From assembly GCA_034008185.1 (NCBI GenBank), contig CM067086.1, forward strand, positions 33,563,007-33,627,006: a stretch of 64,000 nt of DNA. Direction: 5' to 3'. The stretch comes from Gorsachius magnificus (Eukaryota; Chordata; Aves; Pelecaniformes; Ardeidae). The translations under genes were made by a program, and so were the position numbers. Of the stretch, positions 1-22,700 are shown piece after piece (positions within the stretch are counted from its first letter, which is position 1; every line of letters begins with the position of its first letter). Below the pieces are notes generated by a model, which ran no database searches, was not told the origin of the DNA, and saw only the letters and a list, made by a program, of their open reading frames with translations.

Positions 1-2567
1 TTCCATCCATATAAACTCAGGGAGCTCCAGAAAACTCCGTCAGGTCTTGTGTGGGACTTGAAACTGCCTGAAAGGAGGACGATCTGTTTCCTCAGATCCA
101 TTTTATAGTGTTGTTTTCCACATGTCAGCATGTAGAAAACATGGGGTTTTTTTAACAAAAAAGGACAGTTGAGTGCTTTTTTTCCATTCTAGGTGACCCT
201 AAACCACTTTCTGTGCTATAGAATTTGCACTGGGATGGCCAGGAAGAGCCAGCTGCAGGCTTCAGGACCACAGGACACTACTCATGGTTAAAGGGAAGGG
301 CAGGAGTAGCCAGCTCTGAGCGCAGACTGTGTCATTTCAGCCGGCCGACGTGACAGACAGGGCTGATACCTCCAGGCCAGTCCCTCAAGAGGCCATGAAG
401 AACTGATAAAGAGAACCTGCCCATAGGACAACCCCCGTTGCATGCTCTGCAACGCCCAAACGCCCATCATGTATCATCACATGAGCAGCGTCACGTGGGG
501 GATTACATATACCTGGCTTTTTCAAAGCAGCTTCTTAAGATGCTGGCACTTTGCCCTCCAGTGTAGGGCACCATTAAATATTTAGTTCCTTTAGTGGATT
601 AGGGATGAATTAAGATGAAAAGAAGCCACATCAAAATAAAGAACCATGAAACATTTCTAGATAAAAGATGACAAATGTTCAAAAGTCTCCTGACATAAGA
701 GCATTTTTAAAACTAACTGTAGAAAGGTGGCAGTGTTTGAGAGCACTTAATTGTCTAGACTCTCGAACAAAAAAGTATCAGAAATTAAATACCAAAGTGC
801 AGATTCTGCTATGAAGAACAACATGCCAGCTCCACTGCATCCAAAAAAGCCTGAGGGCAAGAATCAGGGTGAAAAGAGCAAGGAATCTCACTGTATTAAA
901 AACCAGACAAACCACAACAGCCCGATTTTATCTGTCAGGGTAGTCATTGAAATGCGTTTATCTCAAGCCGCTTCATTACGGCCCTCACCATCTCAGCCAC
1001 TTTTTTTTCTTCCAGGCACTCAAAATTGATGCAGAATTGTGTGCACCAGCACGCTGAGCATCTAATTGGAAAAGTTCCTATAGTTACTGAATGAGTTTAG
1101 CAAACTTTTGCCTAAGTTATTGACAGAAACGATGCTTACCTATTAACACACCAAAACAGTTCTTAGCGATGAGATGATACCAACTGTAACCCCCGATAAT
1201 ATTCCAAAGAAAGAGCCATATGTGGCTCATTTTTCAGTGCTTTGCTTTACAGCATTATTTTGTCATGGAGAACACATGGCAACTTTTTTATTTTATAAAG
1301 ACTTTGTTCTTTCATCTGAGTACCCACCTACTGTGTTTAATGGAAGCCAAATCACTATTTTAGTGAATGGGCAAAGTTGGAAGAGCTGTTCAAACAGGAA
1401 CCTGACATTATCACAACTTCAAGCCATGACAAGGCTGTCATATTCAGCTTCTGAAAAGACAGCAATTTGAAAAAGCAACCATAAAAAAATAAATTAGTTT
1501 CTTCATTTAGTGATAATACATTCAGGTGTTTTCCAGCATTCTGCAAAGACCAGAAGTTACTGAACTTTTCTAGCTTTGCATAGCGAACTGCTCTGATGAC
1601 CAAGCATGGATTGAAATGGGTATGCCCTTTGTGGATGCCTTCTGTGGCAACACCAGGTGGCAGTTACATTGTACTGTGGAAATATTAAGAATTCCCAGTT
1701 ATGGCTCAAAGCCTCATTTTTCATGCTTTCTCCCTCTAGCAGCACAAAATACTAAGAAAAAAGATGTGCAATATGGGACATGTCAATGGAAAAAGATACA
1801 TTTAAAAATTTAGCAATTTGGAAAGGTTACTCAACTAAAAACAACTCCTCCCCCCAATTTCCACAGACAACCTTTTTTTTTTTTTTAATACTCCACCATG
1901 GAAAGCATATCTTGTTTCTCTTTTTCAGAGAAGATAAACAGGTTAACAGGTTGTTTCTAGAGTGAATACCTCAGTTCAGTGCAAATGAGATTTAGGGTAG
2001 GCAGAACTGAAGGTCATGCAGCAGTGAGCTCAGAAGAGGGCACTGTCTTGTTCTGAAGTATGAGTATGTTCATTAAAGCTCCTGCTATATTCACCTGTAG
2101 CAGCAAAGTGCAACTATATGTAATTTTTCATTTATCAGCTATGTTTATTGGAATGGTAACAAGGTATGTTCAAAGTTTTCAAGTTATCAGTCCTTAAATG
2201 CAGATAAAAACCAAAGGAAATGCTGTTTTGAACAAATCTGCATCAACAAACTTGCAAGAAAAACGTTTTGTTCCACTCATTCTTGGCTTGATTTAAAGCA
2301 AACTAAAGAAAGCCCTCCCAGTGTTAAAGGGAAGTATCTGTGTCTTCAATTTGACTAGGCACCTTCCCTTCAAAGGATTCAATTTGTCTAAGTTGCTGCA
2401 CTGAATGTTATTTAGAAGAGCCTTTCACATATTGGTCTTTCTAAAACAGTAAAACACTTCAAGTATTTGTATTTGAAGTTTTCAATACTGGAAATATTTA
2501 GCCCAGAGTGTTTGCAACGGGGTCTTTAATTTTTTATATGGTCTCTGTTCTAAATACGCCAGAACAT
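1..2567 (-). other. EIF2S1: EIF2S1 3' UTR (proximal part) and downstream flank
   Basis: Non-coding sequence downstream of the EIF2S1 stop codon. On the minus strand an AATAAA lies at 2144-2149, about 420 nt past the stop, and another at 1287-1292. A weak ATTAAA sits only 40 nt past the stop (2525-2530). Mammalian EIF2S1 is known to make a short and a long mRNA by alternative polyadenylation, so the long 3' UTR may cover most of this stretch; where it ends cannot be read from sequence. I saw no exon of the usual neighbour PLEK2 here, and the short open frames carry no recognisable protein. Confidence 0.6.
2144..2149 (-). terminator. EIF2S1: Proximal poly(A) signal of EIF2S1
   Basis: Canonical AATAAA on the minus strand about 420 nt after the stop codon. 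It would give an mRNA of about 1.5 kb, close to the short EIF2S1 transcript known in mammals. The choice of this site over the others is inference. Confidence 0.6.
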
Positions 2568-13700
<11,133 letters not shown>

Positions 13701-13860
13701 CATAGAGCCTCAACGTTGAGGCAGAAGGCCGCCCTTTGCTACAGCGCCCCCCCGGGACCGGGCGCTGAGAGCAACGCGGGCGGACAGAGTCGGAGACCTC
13801 CGGTTGTCACAAACAGACCCGGGAGCCAATGACTTCGCTTCCTTCCTGTCCCCGGGGGAA

Positions 13861-13868
13861 CACGTGAT
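13861..13868. promoter_or_regulatory. E-box CACGTGAT
   Basis: CACGTG followed by AT; the same eight bases occur again at 13667-13674. Read on the minus strand this is ATCACGTG, close to the CLEAR/USF core TCACGTG. Candidate for USF, MYC/MAX or TFEB/TFE3 binding. Confidence 0.45.
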
Positions 13869-13967
13869 CACAAGCGACGGGCGGGGGGACGGGGGGACCG
13901 CGCCGGCATCCGGGCGCTCCCTCCGCCAGGGCACCGCCTCGCGCGGGGGCGGGGCCAGCGGAGCCGC

Positions 13968-13977
13968 GTCATGTGAC
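13968..13977. promoter_or_regulatory. CLEAR / M-box-like site GTCATGTGAC
   Basis: Differs by one base from the palindromic CLEAR consensus GTCACGTGAC, and contains the M-box core TCATGTGA bound by MITF/TFE factors. V-ATPase genes are established members of the TFEB-controlled lysosomal network, so placement just upstream of ATP6V1D makes biological sense. Binding is not shown by sequence. Confidence 0.5.
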
Positions 13978-14270
13978 GGCGGCGGCAGTGACAGCGGTGA
14001 CAACCGGAGCGGGCCCCGCTCCCCCCCCCGCCCCCGCCCCCGGGGCGGCCGCCCCGCTTCTGGCCCCAGCACAGCCGCGGGGGCGGGTTAGCGGCGAGGC
14101 GGGATCGGCGGGGGCCGGGAGCCGTGCCCGGGGCAGCTTCGAGGGGCGGCGAGGCCGGAGCTCTCTGGGCTCCGGCGCTGGAAATGGTGTTGGCGATTGT
14201 GAGCCTGCCGCTGCCGCGGGGGCTCTGCGCCCGGGAGGGGGGTCTCCCGCTGGGCTGTGGGTGGGCGGAT

Positions 14271-16654
14271 GAAGACCGCAGTTAGAGCTTCTCCTCAGTT
14301 TCCCTTTGCAGGCTCAAAATGAGCTCTGTGAGCCGTCAGAGGGCCATTGCGGGGCCCAGTACCAAGCAGCCGGGGGGCTATTTAAAATCATGCAATTACA
14401 CAAACCTTGATTTTAAAAAGAGCAATTTGTGGAATATATGTGTAAGAAAAAATGCACAAATCGAACCACAGCTTCCCTTCACTTTTTAATAGACAATACT
14501 GCTGTACAAGAGGTTGGTCACAAAGTGTTAAAAAATAAGGAGGAAGTACAATGCGTAAAGTGCAGTGCACAGGCAAGTCATTTTCCAGATCCTGACAGCA
14601 AACAGTTTGTCATGAAATCAGATGTCTCCTGACAAGGTTTAGATAGTTGCCAAAGTGGGAACAAACACAAACAATTGAAACTGATCTACTAATAAACCCG
14701 CTGTTTTAATAATGCCGTTCAGTTTCTCTTCAGAACCCTCCAGGACAGAAAGACTTTGCCTTAAGGTGAAAGGCTGTTTCAAATCATCTTGCATAAAACT
14801 GGGTTGATGCCTGGATGTAGTCTTTATAAAGAGGTGCCTTGCAGGACAGAAAACCTCAAATGTAAAATAATAATTATTCTCATACATGAGCTCAGGACAT
14901 GTGAAGTAACAGTTTATATGGAAGGATTAATACACTACGTGGTAAAGGTTCTGTTTTGAAACTTAGGTCAGAAATAAATTATTGCATATACTAAGCCACT
15001 GGTCTCACTCCTGCTCTTCAACAGTCCTCTTTTCATTCACTTTGCATGTCCAAGGAAGAGGCACTTTGGTCACTTTGAAAAGGTATCTGGTTTTGTGGGC
15101 TGATGTGTCATTGTGGCAAGAAGGTGGTGATGTATGAAGGCTTAACATTTACGAGCCCTGCTTCAAATGAGGTAATAGACCAGTAATGTGGCTGATGTTT
15201 TGATAGGAATGTAAGGTAGGATGGTAAAATGAAGATGGCCTGCCTCTGCAACAATTTTTTTTTTGTTAACTGACAACAGAATTTCACCAGGTTTGGGGTT
15301 TTTTTGTTTTGCTTTTTGATCTTTATGAAGTGGCTTGCTGGTATGAGCCTCTTCTGTGCTAGATGCGATCAATTACAGAAGCTGCTCAGTCTCCTTGACA
15401 GTAAACAAGACTTTGTTTAATGCACTCTCAGAGCCTGTGAAATCTTGCTTGAACTAGAAGGTCAGCCAGGTTCTGGCAGGTTGTGAACAAAGCAAACAAG
15501 CCAGTTCAAGGTGGTGACAGAGACCTGCTTGTTGTGAAAGTAAAGCTGCCTTTTTACCTTTTGACTTTGGGTTTTCTTTAATCATAAACATTCAGAAAGT
15601 ATTTGTGCTTTTCCATTATGAGTATGTGGTAGATATTAACGGAGCTATTCTTATCACATGCCAGTAGATGTGGAAAGTAATGGATTCCACTGTGTAGGTA
15701 GAATCTTAATTATACTTACTTTTTCCAGGGTCAGAGAGGAAGCGTATAAGGCTTCTCTGCACACAGAGTTGGCTTGAGTATTGTCCTTTGTGTGTAGTGG
15801 CTGAGTATACAAAGTGGTAGCTTAAGTTAGTGCAGCTTGCTGGTTTTGTAGTAGTAGAGCTCCTACTATTCTAGTTAACTTAAGTCAAAAAGATTCTTCA
15901 AATTGAAATATACTCCACAGCAGAGAGGGAAGCAAAGTTTGGATCCTTCTTCAGTTCCTAATTCCGTACAAGAAACGCGTAAGCGTGCTACAGGAAGTAA
16001 GGATATACAATGCTACAAGCTAGCTTGCTGATATCCCTTTTAAACTGATGCTACTTCTGATTGTCTTAAATAGCTTGTAAATCTCCCGTGCAGCGTATAA
16101 AGGTATGGAATCATTGCACTTTCTGACTTTCTTTAGACCAGAATGTACGACTACTCTATCTTGTTGCTCTGTAAGATCAGAACACAGCATCAACATATGT
16201 GATCACAGGAAGAATTTGCTGTGTTGTCTGATTTTGGGAAGATGACATAGCCGTAAAAGAGCTTAAAAGCAGTACTGGTGTCACACTGACAGTGGGCTTT
16301 TGGGGTAGTTTGATTTCTGGTGCATTTCTGGTCCTTGTAACTCATCAGGAAAAATGAAAACTCTTACTTCCTATTATGGAAGCGCTGAAAAATGACTCGC
16401 AAATTTTCCATGATCTTTGACTTTGCAGATGATAACCATGTAATTCTCATTGATGATGCAGATAAATATAATAAATTCCCATTTAAATGGGAATATGAAA
16501 TTCTGTCCTGAAGTGGCCATCCTGTTTTACTGCATTGATTGTTTCTTGGTTGTTTCAAAATTTCAGTCATGTCCACATCAGAAAACTTTGCATAAGTTTT
16601 TTCTAATCCCTTCAGCTGATGCAGGACATTTTTATTTATTCGTCTGTTTAACAG
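14271..16654 (+). other. ATP6V1D: ATP6V1D intron 1 / 5' region; first coding exon not found
   Basis: Sequence between the CpG island and exon 2. Vertebrate subunit D starts in a small first exon with 41 coding nt (14 residues, split in the 14th Met codon). I looked for it on the plus strand from the CpG island to exon 2 and found no matching start. No repeat or RNA gene recognised either. See the finding on the missing exon. Confidence 0.6.
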
Positions 16655-16772
16655 GGCTCAGACCATCATGAAAGCTCGTTTGAAAGGAGCCCAAACAGGT
16701 CGTAACCTCTTGAAGAAAAAATCTGATGCTTTGACGCTTCGGTTCAGGCAGATCCTTAAGAAAATTATTGAG
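16655..16772 (+). CDS. ATP6V1D: ATP6V1D exon 2
   Basis: Acceptor TTTAACAG, donor GTAGGT. Encodes (M)[19 protein letters not shown] to ILKKIIE, the N-terminal rotor helix. Its first base completes a Met codon begun in exon 1 (AT|G). It also has an internal ATG at 16668-16670, which could start a slightly shorter protein if exon 1 is really absent. Confidence 0.96.
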
Positions 16773-19700
16773 GTAGGTAAATTAGAATTTTCCTCACTTC
16801 ATTTAAAACCTGTCTGATCTGTTAGTTGTGCATTCCTGTTCTGCTAACTTTATTAGGTAGGCTGGAATGTAGGACAACTTTGTGGATAACGTGGTTTTTG
16901 TAAGCAAGGGTACTGAGGACAGATGAACAGAATGTTTTTCTGGCTGCAGTGATACAGAAATTTTGTAACAGTTAATATTCTTCACCTCTTTCCAACCAGC
17001 CCTAGGCTTTGCTTTCTTTTGTGTCCCAAGTTCCCCATCATCTTTTCTACATTACAGGCATTTTGCTCTGATGCTGCCACATACTTTAGGAGTGGATTTA
17101 ACATGTTCTGTAGCCCCGTTTTGTTGCTCTGTCTATCTGGCTTGAGAGGATACTGCAGATCTCTAATGTTTCTTGCATGACTAGGTACACTAGAAAGCAG
17201 AAGTTTTGTCCAGATGGAACTTGTTCCTTTATGAAGAAACGCCAAGTCCTGCTTTTTCCTCTCCACGTGAAGGACAAATCTAAAATATGCAGTAGAGCCC
17301 AATACAGCTTGTTCTGTTCTACCATACTGGATGGGTTTTAGTTGAACCGTTTTGGCTGCCACTGCTACGATATCCATGATTAGCAGCAGTGCTTTGTTAC
17401 CAGGCTGTAGAGAAGTTCTTGGCACTCTTGTTTCCTACAGACTCTCTAATACACAAAGGCTCTTGCTTCTCAATAGCATGTTTTTTAGCTACAAGGGCTT
17501 CAAATGTGTAAAAACTGGGAAAAAATGGAGTAGGAGGAGAGCGCAGGTTCACAAAGCCACATACATCCGTATGTTGAAAACCAACTCCAAGCTGTCTCAT
17601 AGCATTCAGTACAATATGAAGTTGAGTGATTTAATCCCCATGTAGTAGAATTTTATGATTATTAAGACAGACAAGTCTTTCGCTGTTTCTGCGAGTCCTA
17701 AACCGGGTCAGTGAAACAGCTGGAATATTTCTTCTTTTGCCAGTCACCTGGGAATGATGATTTGAAGTTTGAGAGTAAGCTACACATACAGGACATTATC
17801 ACTCTCTTAAATTTCTCATTCTTCTCTTTATGCTGTTATTTATCCTGGAAAAGGAGTAATGGTGTGCCTTCTATTTGCTGCCTTTTGGGTTTTTTTTGGG
17901 TTTTTTTTAACAGACTAAGATGCTGATGGGTGAGGTGATGAGAGAAGCTGCCTTTTCACTTGCTGAGGCAAAGTTTACAGCAGGAGATTTCAGGTGAGGA
18001 TTGCTGATCTTATGGATGTTCTACCCGTGGGAAAGAGCGATCAACAAATTGTTGATGTCTCTTTTGGAAAAAAAAAGTAGATTTCTTAAATGCACTTTAA
18101 AAAGAAAAAAAAAACAGTGGACAAGGTAAGACAGGATGAGCTGAATTCGATTAGGTAGAGGTGGGAGACCACTGCAGGAGAGAGATAATTTGCATGATAA
18201 AAATATATACTCCATTGGAAGCTAAACAAAGTGGAAAGATTAATAAAATTTATGTTCAGATCCTTGATTTGAGGTGTTGCTTTTTGCAGCGTGGAGTCTA
18301 AAATGTAGGGAAACAAGAATTTATAGCAGAGTATTGGACTATTTATTATTTTGATCTTTCATGTGAATTTGAGGGATGGATGTATTGTGTGTTATTTTCT
18401 CCCAGTAAGTCATACAGAAATTTTACTAACTGTTCTAGCCTCCTAGCTCATTGACCTCTTGTCTCACTAGGGCTACTGAGGGCTGTATGTGAGAGGGGAA
18501 ACAATCTTTTTCCTCCAGTAGGATATTTTTTTAATTGTATTTTAATAAATTACAGTTCTCACTAGGGTGTTTGTGTAATACATTCAGATGTGTGTAGATT
18601 TTATGGAATAAAGTTAGGGAAGTGTTAATGATTCAGCTGATGGTACTACCAATTAATGGGGAAGAACTAAGTGATCAGACACGATAGTAATCCATGTGCT
18701 GCTGGAGAAAAGTTTTTTTGCCCTTTCACTTGTGCTGTTTCCTGTCCTAACCAGTTGCAGTGTTTAGCTATAAATAGAAAGATTCCACCCTGTAAGCAAA
18801 CTGTACTTCAGGAGAAGAGTTGGCTATAGCGACCTGTGGAAGACCCTAAGACACGTTAGAATTCTTCAAGATAAGTTGTTGTACAAGCTTAAGGTTGTTA
18901 ATATGATAGAGTTAGTGGGTAAACAAATGCATAAATGTTCTGAAAGAACAAATGCATACAAACTCAAATGAACAAAATGTGGTGGCCTTGGTCTGCATTA
19001 AAGCCTTGAAATTCCTTCAATTTTATTGGGGAAAAAAGTCTCACAGGTTGATTAGACTCAATGTTATTAAAATATTTTAAAGTAATTTGGCAGATAACTG
19101 GCTAGTTTTCAGCTGTGCTTTGTACACTTGGTCTAAGACATTTCTGAAGTTACTTTTCACAGACTCAACAGCTTTTACATTTCCAAACATTGTTGGAAAC
19201 CTGTTTCTTTCAAAGCTTCTGTTAGTGCAATGAATTGCATAGAGAACCGAGCTGAAGACAATTCCAAATTTTTACAGCTATTTGATAACTAACTACTTCA
19301 TCTTGTATGTAATGATGACTTAATGAACCATTTCAGCTTTCCTGATTAACATGTATGTTTTCTTCCTTACAGTACCACTGTGATCCAAAACGTCAACAAA
19401 GCTCAAGTCAAGATCAGAGTTAAAAAAGACAATGTAGCAGGTGACTCCTTTCCAGACTATGAGTATTTCAACTCTTAAAGGAATTGTGGGAGGAGACTCT
19501 GAAATACACAGGAATGTATCCAAACACTGTCTCCTCTTCTCTATCTGTTTTATTCATCTAACAGCAGGAACACTTGTAATTCGCTGTTTTTTTCACATAC
19601 AGCATATAATTTTTATATTTATTTATTTACCTCTGATTAAATGAGTGTGCGTAAACTGCAGTTCAATTCCTAGATCTTCGGACAAAGCATAACTTCCATA

Positions 19701-22700
19701 GATATTTACTGAAAAATAGATCAGGAAATTAAGTATCAAAAATTAAATAAGTTTCAGGAAATTAAATATCAATAATTTTCTATGAAGAAAACAAGAAAGA
19801 TAAATCAGGATTGAATGCTTAAAATATTCCTTAAGCACAAGGAATACATTACTAAACAGAAACATAATGAAACTGAACACTGAATAAACCTGAATACTTT
19901 CCTGACTTTTTCACGTGTCTAGATCTCTGTGATTTCAATACAATTCTGAAGTTCCATGTTAGGATGTCAGAACCAGCATGACTTAATGGTTCCAAGCTAT
20001 ACAGAAAGGTTTTGGAAACAAAGCTTCTGAGCTTACATAATATATTAGAAGCAAATAGGGTAAAAGTGAGTTGTACTTTATTATTATCTATAACCCTTTA
20101 TGTCTCTTACACACATTCTTGTTCTCTTTTGTCAGGTGTAACCTTGCCAGTTTTTGAGCATTACCAGGAAGGAGGGGACAGTAAGTACAAACCAAATATT
20201 TTCTATCTTACATGTACTTACAGCTATTCTATGCTAATACAAAAATACTTGTCATGTCTTGCTGTTTAAGTCAGTTTACATCATAGGCATTGGTGTACTT
20301 ACTTCCTCTATGATGCTTTGTCCTGTTCCTGTGACATGGAGAGATTATTAGAGACTATAGTGGATTTCAATTTCCTAAATCAATGAGTTGTTCAGACGAG
20401 GAGAAGGCTTGTCTTGAATTACCAGGTTTTGAGACTCGTAGGTCTTACTGTGGACATGCACAACAATGATCTGTAGTAACAGAAACCATTATAAAGACAA
20501 TTTGTTAATGGGCAAAAGCTTTAGCTTGTCACTTGCTGAGCTGTCTGCATCCCTGTAGTTTGTAAAGTACTAATTTTTATATGGTAAGAACACACCATAG
20601 CAGCAATAGCAACAAATATGATTTGATGACTTTTTTTTTTTTTTTCTTCAGGCTATGAACTGACTGGCTTGGCCAGAGGTGGAGAACAGCTGGCTAAGCT
20701 GAAGAGGAACTATGCCAAAGCTGTGGAGCTGCTTGTGGAACTGGCCTCCTTACAGGTTGGTGGGAGTTAAAAAAGAAGGGGATAGTTGGTTTCTCACTGT
20801 TCTGAAATGAAAGTAACGTAGTCTTAGTGATTGCAGCTTAATACCTTGAGCTGTACTGTACTCTTTCAGTCCCAGTACTGTACAAAGTTCTAAACCTTTT
20901 CCAGCCATGAAACAGAGCTATGTTACTGCTTCAAAGAAATCCTTATTCCTTCATCCTAAGAAGAAACTTTCTTTGGGGATTTGGTATTTAGAACTGCTAA
21001 CGTGCAGTGTTCAGTGTGCTACTGACATTAGTAGAAAAAAATCTGCTTCTATCAAGAATGTAGTCTGTAAAGCTGCGTTATAGACTTGGCTTTGGCTTTC
21101 AAGTGCTGTTTGGTTTTGTGTATAGAATTGATGGAAATGCTGAATTTGTCTTGGTATGTATTAATTATTTAATCCCATTCCATCAGACATCCTTTGTTAC
21201 TTTGGATGAAGCCATTAAAATAACAAACAGACGTGTGAATGCAATTGAACATGGTGAGTATTTTTCCATTTGGGATGCATAATATTTTCCCGTCTCCTTG
21301 CAAGATGAGGAGCAGGTTCATGGAAGGCACTCTTCTTTTGACTGCTTTCTTGTTAGTAGGATTTCTAACCAGTTCAAGAACTCTTCAGAAAGCATTACAA
21401 TGAAGCATACTGCAAGTAAGAACAAAAATTAAAAGCCCAGTGGAATGGACTGGAGTACGCAGAGATAAATGAATATGTAATCATGAGAAAGTAATCAGGA
21501 AGTTGTATTGAGAACCTAAAGAACAAAGATTTCACAAACACATCCTGGCATCTCTGCTAGTGACTTAGACTTACTTGGTCAAGTCTGTTGACTAGAAACA
21601 AAAGACAGGATGTTTCTATGTGTTAAGATGTTCTAACAGCTAGCATAACGACTTCTAAAACTGTAATGGCAGTGTCCAGTGGAGAGCTGGTGACTTTTTG
21701 TTTGTTTTGGATGGGATTGCAGAGAAGGGATCTAGAGAGAAATCCTGGTAACCTGTTCAGGTTTGTATTACAGGAAATGGAACAGTCCTAATGTCAATAC
21801 TCTGGTATTTCTCTTTCATATTAATTCCTTATCCTTCATGTTCTCTTTTGTAAATTTATTTCTCACAGTTTCTTAAGTACTACCTATGCACAATATTGCT
21901 GTGATTCCTTTTGCTGCAATATCCAGCGTGCTTTGATTATTTCAAGTTCTGAGTTGTTGGTAGCTCAGATTTAATCATCTTTGCACATATGCAATAACTT
22001 ACTTCACTACATGATTCTAAACTGTCCTTTTCAGTACTGTTTTTCATAGACTTATTCCTTTGAATATGCACGCCTTACCTGCAGCTTATCACTCTGCAAA
22101 TTTGACTGCAGAAAAAGGTTTCCTCTGCAGCTTTCCAAATAACTTTTGTAGTGCTGATAACAGCTTTCTATTTTCAAAAGTGATTGACACATAGCTTGCC
22201 CAGTTCAGTGTAAAAGCTTTGTTTAATGTGTTACCTCTTCCCTTGTGATGGTATTTGAATATTTGCTTTTATGATGGCTTTTTCAAACAGAGATCATAAT
22301 TCTGTGAGTAAAATGCTATATTGAATGGAAGTTTCTGAAAAAAATGTGATGGAAGAACATAGTTGTAATTCAAATCTTGCTCACCTCTTGCAGGTTTTTT
22401 TTTAACAACTTCCATGGGGAAAAAGGACCTTATGAGCAATCAGGGATCAGTGCTTACCAATTCCATTGCCTCTTTCAAAAGAACGTGCTATGGGAGATTC
22501 TGTGATGTTCAGAGTCCTAGTTTAGTCCTGGACTTACTGAAGAAAACAATTTTATGTACTTGTCCATAATGAAGTAGTATGATCTTCCATGAAAGACATG
22601 TAAATTTCCCCTAGCCAAAAGAATTACTAGACTGACTTTAAACAACCATCTGTGCACTGCATTAGATGACTTCCTGTCTAACATAACAGTAGCCCAATAA

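Noticed and set aside
1..1500. Last exon of PLEK2, the neighbour expected on the plus strand
   Set aside because: No PLEK2-like coding sequence recognised; it probably lies beyond the left edge.
13960..13976. Possible ATP6V1D exon 1 ending ...GTCAT|GTGACG, which would fit the split Met codon
   Set aside because: No ATG in that frame upstream, no similarity to the expected N-terminus, and a weak donor.
16392..16511. 39-codon plus-strand ORF rich in Asp/Phe just upstream of ATP6V1D exon 2, considered as an alternative first exon
   Set aside because: The only nearby donor (GTAATT) would leave phase 0, but exon 2 needs two bases of a split codon; no resemblance to subunit D.
16982..17425. 147-codon minus-strand open frame in ATP6V1D intron 2
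   Set aside because: No recognisable domain, overlaps another chance frame, and has no splice or context support; could be tested by RNA-seq.
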